Assembly (NCBI RefSeq): GCF_001514195.1
Contig: NZ_KQ948737.1
Location: 762,012 to 826,011 of the forward strand
Origin: Streptomyces griseorubiginosus
GTDB lineage: Bacteria; Actinomycetota; Actinomycetes; Streptomycetales; Streptomycetaceae
Length of the DNA stretch: 64,000 bases
Direction of reading: 5' to 3'
Part shown: positions 7,478-14,884 of the stretch, one piece after another
How positions within the stretch are numbered: the first letter of the stretch is position 1
Layout of the letters: each line of letters starts with the position of its first letter
The notes under the pieces: generated by a model
Seen by the model: only the letters and a program-made list of their open reading frames with translations
Told to the model about the DNA's origin: nothing
Databases searched by the model: none
Program-made: the position numbers and the translations under genes

Positions 7478-9925
7478 TCAGGAGTCCACCGCGATCTCGC
7501 TCCACACCTGCTTGCCGCCGCTGACGGGGAGCGTGCCCCAGTTCGCGGAGACGGTCTCGACGAGGAGGAGGCCACGGCCCCCGGTGGCCTCCCAGCCGAT
7601 GCTGGTGGGCTTGGCGGGGGTGCGGGGCGAGGCGTCGGTGACGGAGATCCGCAGCCGGTGGCCGACCAGGGTCAGGTCGAGGCGGACCCGGCCGTCGGTG
7701 TGCACGAGAGCGTTGGTGACGAGTTCGGAGACGACCAGCAGGGCGGTCTCCAGGGGCTCGCCGCGCACGCCCCAGCCACGCAGGACGCGCCGGGTGAAGC
7801 GGCGGGCGTGCCCGGCGGCCTGGGGGACGCGCCACACCGTCCAGCCGTCGCGCAGCGGGTGGGTGGCCATGCCGTCGTAGCGCAGCAGGAGCAGGGCGAC
7901 GTCGTCGCTGCGGCGGGCTCCGCCCAGCAGGGCGTCGGCGACCAGGCCGAGGTCGGCGGGGTCGGCGAGGGACAGTCCGCGGGCGAGGCGTTCCATGCCC
8001 TCGTCGATGTCGGCCTCGGTGGACTCCACGAGTCCGTCGGTGGTCAGGGCGACCAGGGTGCCGGGCCGCAGCCGCAGCGGGGTCATCGGGAAGTCGGCCT
8101 GGGCGATCACGCCCAGCGGGGGGCCGCCGTCGGACTCCGCGATGTCGGTGCTCGCGTCGGGGTGGCGCAGGACCGGCGGGAGGTGGCCGGCGCGGACGCA
8201 CCAGGCGGTGCCCTCCTCCATGTCGAGGTCGACGTAGGTGCAGGTGGCGAAGAGGTCGGTCTCCAGGTCCATGAGGAGCCGGTTGGCGTGGGCGACGACG
8301 ACGTCGGGCGGGTGGCCCTCGACGGCGTAGGCGCGCAGGGCGGTGCGCATCTGGCCCATGAGGGTGGCGGCGGCCGCGCTGTGCCCCTGGACGTCGCCGA
8401 TGACCAGGGCGACGTGGTTGTCCGGCAGCGGGATCACGTCGTACCAGTCGCCGCCCAGCTCAAGACCGGCGGTGCTGGGCAGATAGCGCGCGACGGCGGT
8501 CGCGCCGGGCAGCTCCGGCAGCCTGCGGGGCAGCAGCTGGCGCTGGAGCATGCCGACGAGTTCGTGCTCGGCGTCCAGGGCGTGGGCGCGCATCAGGGCC
8601 TGTCCGGCGAGGCCCGCGGAGGCGGTCAGCAGGGCGCGCTCGTCGGGGCCGAAGTGGTGGGGGGTGTCCCAGCCGATGAGGCAGGCGCCCGCCATGCGGC
8701 CTGCGGCGGGCAGCGGCAGCACGGCGAGGCCGCCGGGCCCGACGTCGGCGAGGGCGGGTTCGAGGACGGTGCCGGCCGGCCAGATCTGGGCGCGGCCCTC
8801 GCGCAGGGCGCCGGCCAGGGTGGGCATGGCCCGTACGGGCGCCTCGGGCCACTCGCCGCGCCACTCCAGGCGCCACAGCTCGGGCCAGGACTCCGCCTCG
8901 GGCGGGTCGAGGACGGTGACGACGAGCCGGTCGTTCTCCAGCTCGGCGAGGGCGATGCGGTCGGCCCTGAGCGGGGCCCGCAGGGCGGAGACGACGGCCT
9001 GGCTGACGTCGCGGACGGTGCCGGCGGTGGAGAGGGCGGCGGCCAGCCGCTGGACCCGGGCCACGTCGGTGACGTCGGAGCGCAGGGTGGAGGCGTCGGC
9101 GACGGTGCCCACGAGCAGGGCGGGCCGGCCCTCGCCGCCCGGCAGCATGCGGCCGCGCAGCCTCAGCCACCTGGGCGGGCCCGAGGGCTGGAGGACCCGG
9201 AACTCCAGCTCGCGGTCGCCGAGGGACATGTGACCGGCCTCGAACAGGGACATCAGGGACGGCAGGTCCTCGGGGACCGTGCGCCCGAGCAGGGTCTCGA
9301 CCTTGCCGTCGAAGTCGGCCCGGTCCATGCCGAAGAGGTCCAGGATCTCGTCGCCGACCTCGATGTGGCCGGTGTCCATGGCGAGGCTGAACGCGTCGGC
9401 GAGCGGTTCGGCGCCCTCGGGGGCCGCGGCGGGGGGCGGGCAGACCATCGCGTCGGCGATGAGTTCGAGGCACTTGCGGTCCTCGTCGCCGAAGCCGCGC
9501 GGGGCCTCGCTGACGGCGAGCAGACAGGCCCGGCCGTCGCTGCCGTGCGCGGGCAGCACGGCCAGGTGGACGTCCCGCGGCTGAACTGCGCCGGACTCGG
9601 CGCCCGCGGCGAGTTCTTCGGGGCCGAGGAAGACGGGCCGCCCCGAGCGGTGCGCCTCGGCGAGCGGTGAGCCGCCGGAGCCGTCGTAACTGTCGCGCAG
9701 CCCGTAGACCGTCCGGGGGACGCCGGCCGACTCCACGAGGAACAACAGGTCCGGGTCGTCGCCGGGCGTGTACGCGGCGGCGAAGGACGCCCCGGCGAAG
9801 ACCAGCGCCTGTTCGAGGACACGGTGCAGGCGTTCGGGCGCTCCGGGACTGTGCGTGAGGGTGGCCAGGGCGTTCTCGGCACGCAGCGTTCTCGCTCCGC
9901 GTCCCGCAGCGCCCTCACTCACCAC
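7478..9925 (-). CDS. SpoIIE/PP2C phosphatase with GAF, PAS and RsbW-like kinase domains
   Basis: An 815-residue multidomain signalling protein. In order: a GAF-like region (about 25-165), a PAS region (about 185-285), a second GAF (about 300-450), a PP2C/SpoIIE domain (about 465-670, with GGDWYDVI, VIGDVQGHS, TDGLVES and SDDVALLLLR) and an HATPase_c_2 domain (about 690-812, with VSELVTNALVHT and GGRGLLLV). Such proteins dephosphorylate a STAS antagonist and can also bind an RsbW-like partner, so they control anti-sigma switches in the cytosol. The start is GTG (GTG GTG in tandem) with a weak ribosome site. It diverges from ramC; a shared regulatory region lies between. Confidence 0.9.
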   Translation of the reverse strand: MVSEGAAGRGARTLRAENALATLTHSPGAPERLHRVLEQALVFAGASFAAAYTPGDDPDLLFLVESAGVPRTVYGLRDSYDGSGGSPLAEAHRSGRPVFLGPEELAAGAESGAVQPRDVHLAVLPAHGSDGRACLLAVSEAPRGFGDEDRKCLELIADAMVCPPPAAAPEGAEPLADAFSLAMDTGHIEVGDEILDLFGMDRADFDGKVETLLGRTVPEDLPSLMSLFEAGHMSLGDRELEFRVLQPSGPPRWLRLRGRMLPGGEGRPALLVGTVADASTLRSDVTDVARVQRLAAALSTAGTVRDVSQAVVSALRAPLRADRIALAELENDRLVVTVLDPPEAESWPELWRLEWRGEWPEAPVRAMPTLAGALREGRAQIWPAGTVLEPALADVGPGGLAVLPLPAAGRMAGACLIGWDTPHHFGPDERALLTASAGLAGQALMRAHALDAEHELVGMLQRQLLPRRLPELPGATAVARYLPSTAGLELGGDWYDVIPLPDNHVALVIGDVQGHSAAAATLMGQMRTALRAYAVEGHPPDVVVAHANRLLMDLETDLFATCTYVDLDMEEGTAWCVRAGHLPPVLRHPDASTDIAESDGGPPLGVIAQADFPMTPLRLRPGTLVALTTDGLVESTEADIDEGMERLARGLSLADPADLGLVADALLGGARRSDDVALLLLRYDGMATHPLRDGWTVWRVPQAAGHARRFTRRVLRGWGVRGEPLETALLVVSELVTNALVHTDGRVRLDLTLVGHRLRISVTDASPRTPAKPTSIGWEATGGRGLLLVETVSANWGTLPVSGGKQVWSEIAVDS

Positions 9926-10027
9926 TTCGCCATTACAGCGCTAATACGGCACGTGCGCAGCCCCTGTGGGCGTTCCGAGGGGCATCCGGCGGGGGTCGCG
10001 CCGGTACCCCTCCTGACACTTCCAAAC

Positions 10028-10069
10028 CCGTGCGTTCCGCACGGCGATCTCGTGACAGCCGTGACTGTC
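10028..10069. promoter_or_regulatory. Two inverted repeats upstream of ramC
   Basis: The 196-bp divergent region between the SpoIIE gene and ramC holds a 7-bp-arm palindrome CCGTGCG-TTC-CGCACGG (10028-10044) and GACAG-N6-CTGTC (10054-10069). They lie 50-95 bases before the ramC start, where a RamR or other regulator site would be expected. Assigning them to RamR is inference. Confidence 0.35.
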
Positions 10070-10121
10070 CGTGGCCACCGCCGCGCTGGAAAGCTCTGCG
10101 GTGGGCCAAGGAGGGGGACAC

Positions 10122-12857
10122 ATGGACAAGCGCTACGAGGTGTACGCGCTCGCCGACAGACACTTCTACGAGACGCCCGACCGGATCTCGGCGGGCGAGG
10201 CGGGAGCGGCGGGCAGGGCGCCCGGCTACGAGACGGCGCGCCGGGCGGTGCCCGACGGCTGGGACGCGGCACGGATCGGTGACTGGCTGACGCTGACGCC
10301 GCTCGGTCCGGACGGAAGGCCGGCGCCCGGCCCCTCGCAGGGCTGGAAGATCCACGCCTCGGCCACCCGGGAGAACGCCGACCGGATCGCCGCGATCGTG
10401 TGGGACTACTGCGTGCCCCGGCGCATCTCGTTCAAGTTCGTCCCGGCCCCCCACCTGCTGCACCTGCGCAACACCAAGTACGCGGCCCGCGACACCAGCG
10501 GCAAGTTCGTGACGATCTACCCGGCCGACGAGGAGCAGCTGCACGAGGTGCTCCGCGAGCTCGGCAAGCTCCTGGAGGGCTTCGAGGGCCCTTACATCCT
10601 CACCGACCTGCGCTGGTACGAGGGCCCGCTCTACGTCCGCTACGGCGCGTTCGCGCGGACCTTCGTCGTCGACGAGCGGGGCTCACTGGTGCCGGCGGTG
10701 CGCAACGGCGAGGGCACTCTGGTGCCGGACCGGCGAGAGCCGTCCTTCCAGGTGCCGGACTGGGTGACGCTCCCGGACTTCCTCGCGCCGCATCTGGAGG
10801 CCCGCAACACCACGACGGTCGGCGAGCTGCCGTACCGGATCGAGAAGGCGCTGCACTTCTCCAACGGCGGCGGGGTCTACACCGGCACCGACACCCGCGA
10901 CGGCCGCAAGGTCGTCCTCAAGGAGGGCCGGCCGCACGCCGGGCTCGCCGCGGACGGGGCGGACGCGATCGCCCGGCTGGAGCGGGAGAAGGACGCCCTG
11001 GAGCGGGTCGCGGGCACCGGCGTGGTGCCCGAGGTGCGGGACTGGTTCACCCTCGGCGACCACCGCTTCCTCGTCATGGACTTCCTGGAGGGTCGACCTC
11101 TCAACTCGTTCTTCGCCGAGCGGCATCCGCTGCTCGGTCCGGACCCCGACCCGAAGGCCGTCGCCGACTACACGGCGTGGGCGGTGCGCATCCACGGGGC
11201 GGTGGAGCGGGCCGTGGCGGCGGTGCACGCCCGCGGGATCGTCTTCAACGACCTGCACGTCTTCAACATCATGGTCGGCCCCGACGAGGAGTCGGTGTCC
11301 CTGCTTGACTTCGAGGCGGCGGCGCCGGTCGAGGAGAACGGCCGCCAGGTCGTCGCCCACCCCGGCTTCTTCGCCCCGCCGGACCGCAAGGGCGTGGACG
11401 TCGACCGCTACGCGCTGGCCTGTCTCAGGATCGCCCTGTTCCTGCCGGTCACCACGCTCTTCGTGGTGGACCGGGGGAAGGCGGCCCACCTGGCCGAGGT
11501 GATCCTGCGTCAGTTCCCGGACGTGCCCAAGGAGTTCCTCGACGAGGCGGTCGCGGAGATCACCCGGGACATCGCTCCCCAGGCCCCCGCGAGCGCCGGA
11601 ACCTCCCTGGCCGCGCCGACCTTCGTCGAGCCGGGCGACTGGCCCCACAGCCGCGACTCCATGGTCAAGGCGATCCTCGCCTCGGCGACCCCCGAGCGCA
11701 CGGACCGGCTCTTCCCCGGCGACATCACCCAGTTCAACGACGGCGGCGGCCTCGGACTCGCGCACGGCGCGGCCGGCGTGCTGTACACGCTGGAGGCGAT
11801 CGGCGCCGAGCGGTACGAGGAGGGCGAGCGCTGGCTCCTGGAGCGCACCGCACCCCCGCCCACGGGCACCCCGCTCGGTCTCTACGACGGCCTCGCGGGC
11901 GTGGCCCACGTCCTGGACCGGCTCGGCCACCGGCAGCGCGCCCTCGATCTGGTCGGGCGGATCCTCGCGGAACGCTGGCAGAACCTCTCCGCCGACCTGC
12001 ACGGCGGCCTCGCGGGCCTCGGCCTGGTCCTCGGTGAACTCGCCGACACCACGGGCGAGTCGGAGCTGCGGGACCGTGCGACCGAGGCGGCCGACGTGCT
12101 CGTACGGCGGCTCACGCAGCCCCTGCCGGACTCGCCCAGGAAGCGCCGGGCGGGGCTGCTGCGGGGCTGGACCGGGCCCGCGCTGTTCCTGCTGCGGCAG
12201 TACGAACGCACCGGTGAGCCGCTGCTGCTCCGGGCGGCCGAGGTGGCGCTGCGCAGGGACCTGGAGTGCTGTGTGACGCATCCGGGCGGCTCGCTGGAGG
12301 TCGACGAGGGCTGGCGGACGCTGCCCTACCTCGGGGAGGGGAGCGCGGGCATCGGAATGGTGCTGGACGACTTCCTCGCCCACGGCGCCGACACCGAGGG
12401 GGAGTTCGAGCGGGCGCGGGCCGGCATCCTGACCGCCGCCACCAGCCGCTTCTACGTGCAGCCCGGTCTCTTCCAGGGCCGCGCCGGGATGATCCTGCAC
12501 CTCGCGCGCACGGACACGCCGGGCGCGGGCCGGGAGCGGCTCGCCGAACAGATCGACGGTCTCGGCTGGCTCGCCATGGACTACCAGGGCCAACTGGCCT
12601 TCCCCGGCCACCAGATGATGCGTCTGTCGATGGACCTGGGCACCGGAACGGCAGGGTGCCTGCTCGCGCTCGGCGCGGCCCAAGAGGTCCAAGCGGTCCA
12701 AGCGGCCCAAGAGGTCCAAGCGGTCCAAGAGGTCCAAGCGGTCCAAGAGGTCCGAGGGAGCCGACAGGACCCCGCGGCGCCCGGCGCTCCCACCACCGCA
12801 CACCTGCCGTTCCTGCCGCCGCTCGGGCGGCCCCCGATACGCGGTTCCGCGACCTGA
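10122..12857 (+). CDS. ramC: Class III lanthipeptide synthetase RamC/AmfT
   Basis: The 911-residue protein has the three-part class III LanKC layout: an N-terminal lyase-like region (about 1-230), a Ser/Thr kinase-like region (about 240-520, with VVLKEGRPH, VHARGIVFNDLHVFN and LLDFEAA) and a C-terminal LanC-like cyclase (about 560-880, with GLYDGLAGVAHVL and DLHGGLAGLG). The cyclase lacks the Cys-Cys-His zinc ligands of LanC, as usual for class III. It phosphorylates, eliminates and cyclises Ser residues of the RamS precursor to make the SapB/AmfS surfactant needed for aerial hyphae. AAGGAGG precedes the ATG. ramS, ramA and ramB follow. A 9-bp minisatellite expands the C-terminal loop just before the conserved HLPFLPPLG. 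Confidence 0.93.
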   Translation: MDKRYEVYALADRHFYETPDRISAGEAGAAGRAPGYETARRAVPDGWDAARIGDWLTLTPLGPDGRPAPGPSQGWKIHASATRENADRIAAIVWDYCVPRRISFKFVPAPHLLHLRNTKYAARDTSGKFVTIYPADEEQLHEVLRELGKLLEGFEGPYILTDLRWYEGPLYVRYGAFARTFVVDERGSLVPAVRNGEGTLVPDRREPSFQVPDWVTLPDFLAPHLEARNTTTVGELPYRIEKALHFSNGGGVYTGTDTRDGRKVVLKEGRPHAGLAADGADAIARLEREKDALERVAGTGVVPEVRDWFTLGDHRFLVMDFLEGRPLNSFFAERHPLLGPDPDPKAVADYTAWAVRIHGAVERAVAAVHARGIVFNDLHVFNIMVGPDEESVSLLDFEAAAPVEENGRQVVAHPGFFAPPDRKGVDVDRYALACLRIALFLPVTTLFVVDRGKAAHLAEVILRQFPDVPKEFLDEAVAEITRDIAPQAPASAGTSLAAPTFVEPGDWPHSRDSMVKAILASATPERTDRLFPGDITQFNDGGGLGLAHGAAGVLYTLEAIGAERYEEGERWLLERTAPPPTGTPLGLYDGLAGVAHVLDRLGHRQRALDLVGRILAERWQNLSADLHGGLAGLGLVLGELADTTGESELRDRATEAADVLVRRLTQPLPDSPRKRRAGLLRGWTGPALFLLRQYERTGEPLLLRAAEVALRRDLECCVTHPGGSLEVDEGWRTLPYLGEGSAGIGMVLDDFLAHGADTEGEFERARAGILTAATSRFYVQPGLFQGRAGMILHLARTDTPGAGRERLAEQIDGLGWLAMDYQGQLAFPGHQMMRLSMDLGTGTAGCLLALGAAQEVQAVQAAQEVQAVQEVQAVQEVRGSRQDPAAPGAPTTAHLPFLPPLGRPPIRGSAT
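12678..12749. repeat. 9-bp minisatellite inside ramC
   Basis: Eight near-perfect 9-base units (consensus GTCCAAGCG or GTCCAAGAG) in a row encode a run of Gln-Glu/Ala-Val tripeptides near the RamC C-terminus. Copy-number changes would keep the reading frame. Confidence 0.9.
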
Positions 12858-12916
12858 CGGAGCCGTGACCCAACCCCGTCCCCACGGGTGGACGACACCG
12901 AGGAAAGGAAACCGAG

Positions 12917-13033
12917 ATGGCACTTCTCGACCTGCAGACGATGGAGTCCGACGAGCACACCGGCGGCGGCGGCAACAGCACGCTGAGCCTGCTGTCCTGC
13001 GTCAGCGCCGCGAGCGTCACGCTCTGTCTCTGA
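12917..13033 (+). CDS. ramS: SapB/AmfS-type class III lanthipeptide precursor
   Basis: A 38-residue precursor starting MALLDLQTMESDEHTGGGGN. The leader contains the LLDLQ motif that class III synthetases recognise. The core carries two copies of S-x2-S-x3-C: Ser21/Ser24/Cys28 and Ser30/Ser33/Cys37, the pattern that gives (methyl)lanthionine or labionin rings. The sequence is closer to the AmfS type of S. griseus than to SapB of S. coelicolor, as far as can be recalled. The product is an amphipathic surfactant exported by RamA/RamB that lowers surface tension for aerial growth. AAAGGA lies 7 bases before the ATG. It sits 59 bases after ramC. Confidence 0.95.
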   Translation: MALLDLQTMESDEHTGGGGNSTLSLLSCVSAASVTLCL

Positions 13034-13044
13034 CAGACACCGTG

Positions 13045-13062
13045 CGCCCGTGACTCCGGGCG
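13045..13062 (+). terminator. Small hairpin between ramS and ramA
   Basis: CGCCCG-TGACTC-CGGGCG forms a 6-bp stem 11 bases after the ramS stop. A partial terminator here would give more ramS than ramAB transcript, as is usual for precursor genes; this role is inferred. Confidence 0.4.
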
Positions 13063-13120
13063 GTCACTCCCACGAGGGAGGGGCCGCTCGGGGTCCTGCC
13101 CACCTCGGGAAGGCCGCCGC

Positions 13121-14884
13121 ATGACGACCAGCACCGCGCCCCCGGCCCCGCACAACCGCCCGTCCCCGCACAGCAGCCCCGCCCCGCACGGCCGCCTGGG
13201 TCCGGCACCCGCCCGCTGGCTGGCCCTGTGCCTGCTGAGCACGGCCTCCACCGGCGCCTCTCTGCTGCTGCCCACCGCACTCGGCCGCACCCTCGACCTG
13301 CTGCTCGCCCGGGAACCGGCGACCCGCTGGGTGCTGTCCTGCGCCGCCCTCGTCCTGCTGCTCGCCCTGCTCGACGCGGCGGAGACCGTCCTCGGCGGCA
13401 CCGTCACCGCCCGCACCACCTCCTGGCTGCGCCGCCGTCTCACCGGCCATGTCCTGGCCGTCGGCCCGCGCGCCACAGCCCGCTTCGGGCCCGGGGACCT
13501 CGTCGCGCGTCTCGTCGGCAACGCGGCCCAGGCCGGCACGGCACCGGCCGCGCGCGCCGCGCTGCTGGCCGCACTCGCCGGACCGGTCGGCGCCGTGGTG
13601 GCCCTCGGGCTCATCTCCCCCTGGCTCGCGGCCGTGTTCCTGGCCGGAGCACCGGTCCTCGCCCTGCTGCTGCGCGCCTTCGCCCGGGATACCCGGGAGT
13701 GCGTGACGCGCTACCAGGAGGTGCAGGGGCGGATCGCACAGGCGCTGTCGGAGGCCGTCGGCGGCCACCGCACGATCCGGGCCGCCGGGACGGAGGACCG
13801 CGAGACCGCGCGCGTCCTGCGCCCGCTGCCCGAGCTGTCCGCGGCCGGTCACCGCATGTGGCGGGTGCAGGGCCGGGCTGCGGGGCAGTCCGTGGCCATC
13901 GCCCCGCTGCTCCAGCTCGGCGTCGTGGCCGTCGCCGGCGTCCTGCTCGCCCGGCACCGGGTCACCGTGGGCGAGGTCCTCGCCGCCTCCCGGTACGCCC
14001 TCCTCGCGACCGGCGTCGGCGTCCTGGTGGGACAGCTCGCGGGTCTCGCCCGGGCACGGGCCGCGACCGGCCGCCTGGACGAGGTCCTCGCCGAGCCGCC
14101 CGTCGGCTACGGCACCCGCAGGCTGCCGCCCGGCCCGGGACGGCTGGAACTGCGGGGCGTCACCGCCCTGCGCGGCGGACGGGCCGTGCTCGACGGCGTC
14201 GACCTCGTCGTGCCCGGCGGCACCACCCTCGCCGTGGTGGGCCGGTCCGGGGCGGGCAAGTCGCTGCTCGCCGCGGTCGCCGGGCGGCTCGCCGACCCGG
14301 ACTCCGGCGAGGTCCTGCTCGACGGGGTGCCGCTGCGCGAGCTCACCCACGACGAGGTGCGCGGTGCGATCGGCTACGCCTTCGAGCGGCCCGCCCTGCT
14401 CGGCGGCACCCTGGAGGAGGAGATCGGGCTCGGCCTGCCCTCCCCCTCCCCCGCCCGGGTCCGCCGGGCGGCCCGCACGGCCCGTGCGGACGACTTCGTC
14501 CGCCGCCTGCCGCACGGTTACGACACCCTCGTCGCCGACGCCCCGCGCTCCGGCGGGGAGTCCCAACGGCTCGGCCTCGCCCGGGCGTTCGCCCACGGCG
14601 GCCGCCTGCTCGTGCTCGACGACGCCCTCTCCAGCCTCGACACGGTGACCGAGGCCCGCATCGCCGAGGCCCTGGTGGGCGACGGCACGCACGGCACCCG
14701 GCTCCTGGTCGCCCACCGCGCCGCCACGGCGGCCCGCGCGGACGCGGTCGCCTGGCTGGACGGGGGGCGGGTGCGGGCGGTGGGGCCGCACGCGGAGCTG
14801 TGGCGGACGGCGGAGTACCGGGCGGTGTTCGGGGAGGGCGGGGAGGCGGCCGACAGGGACGCCTCGAACAGGGGGCCGACATGA
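13121..14884 (+). CDS. ramA: ABC transporter permease/ATPase RamA
   Basis: A 587-residue half transporter of exporter type. The membrane domain (about 20-320) has several hydrophobic helices, e.g. WVLSCAALVLLLALLDAAE and WLAAVFLAGAPVLALLLRAF. The nucleotide-binding domain (about 340-575) has Walker A GRSGAGKS, signature SGGESQRLGLA and Walker B LLVLDDALSSLD. With RamB it forms a heterodimer that exports the SapB/AmfS peptide. The stop overlaps the ramB start in ATGA, showing translational coupling. The last 20 residues are glycine/glutamate rich. Confidence 0.92.
   Translation: MTTSTAPPAPHNRPSPHSSPAPHGRLGPAPARWLALCLLSTASTGASLLLPTALGRTLDLLLAREPATRWVLSCAALVLLLALLDAAETVLGGTVTARTTSWLRRRLTGHVLAVGPRATARFGPGDLVARLVGNAAQAGTAPAARAALLAALAGPVGAVVALGLISPWLAAVFLAGAPVLALLLRAFARDTRECVTRYQEVQGRIAQALSEAVGGHRTIRAAGTEDRETARVLRPLPELSAAGHRMWRVQGRAAGQSVAIAPLLQLGVVAVAGVLLARHRVTVGEVLAASRYALLATGVGVLVGQLAGLARARAATGRLDEVLAEPPVGYGTRRLPPGPGRLELRGVTALRGGRAVLDGVDLVVPGGTTLAVVGRSGAGKSLLAAVAGRLADPDSGEVLLDGVPLRELTHDEVRGAIGYAFERPALLGGTLEEEIGLGLPSPSPARVRRAARTARADDFVRRLPHGYDTLVADAPRSGGESQRLGLARAFAHGGRLLVLDDALSSLDTVTEARIAEALVGDGTHGTRLLVAHRAATAARADAVAWLDGGRVRAVGPHAELWRTAEYRAVFGEGGEAADRDASNRGPT

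Noticed and set aside
7016..9670. 884-residue open frame on the + strand
   Set aside because: It is antisense to the SpoIIE phosphatase and CBS genes, is made of low-complexity Gly/Ala/Val/Glu sequence and shows no domain, as expected of a mirror frame in high-GC DNA.
12678..12749. Possible CRISPR array
   Set aside because: The units are 9 bases long with no spacers; it is a coding minisatellite.
12266..12868. Collagen-like Gly-Pro-Ser/Arg repeat protein in an alternative frame
   Set aside because: The collagen-like run is the 9-bp minisatellite of ramC read in another frame; the ramC frame is conserved on both sides of it.
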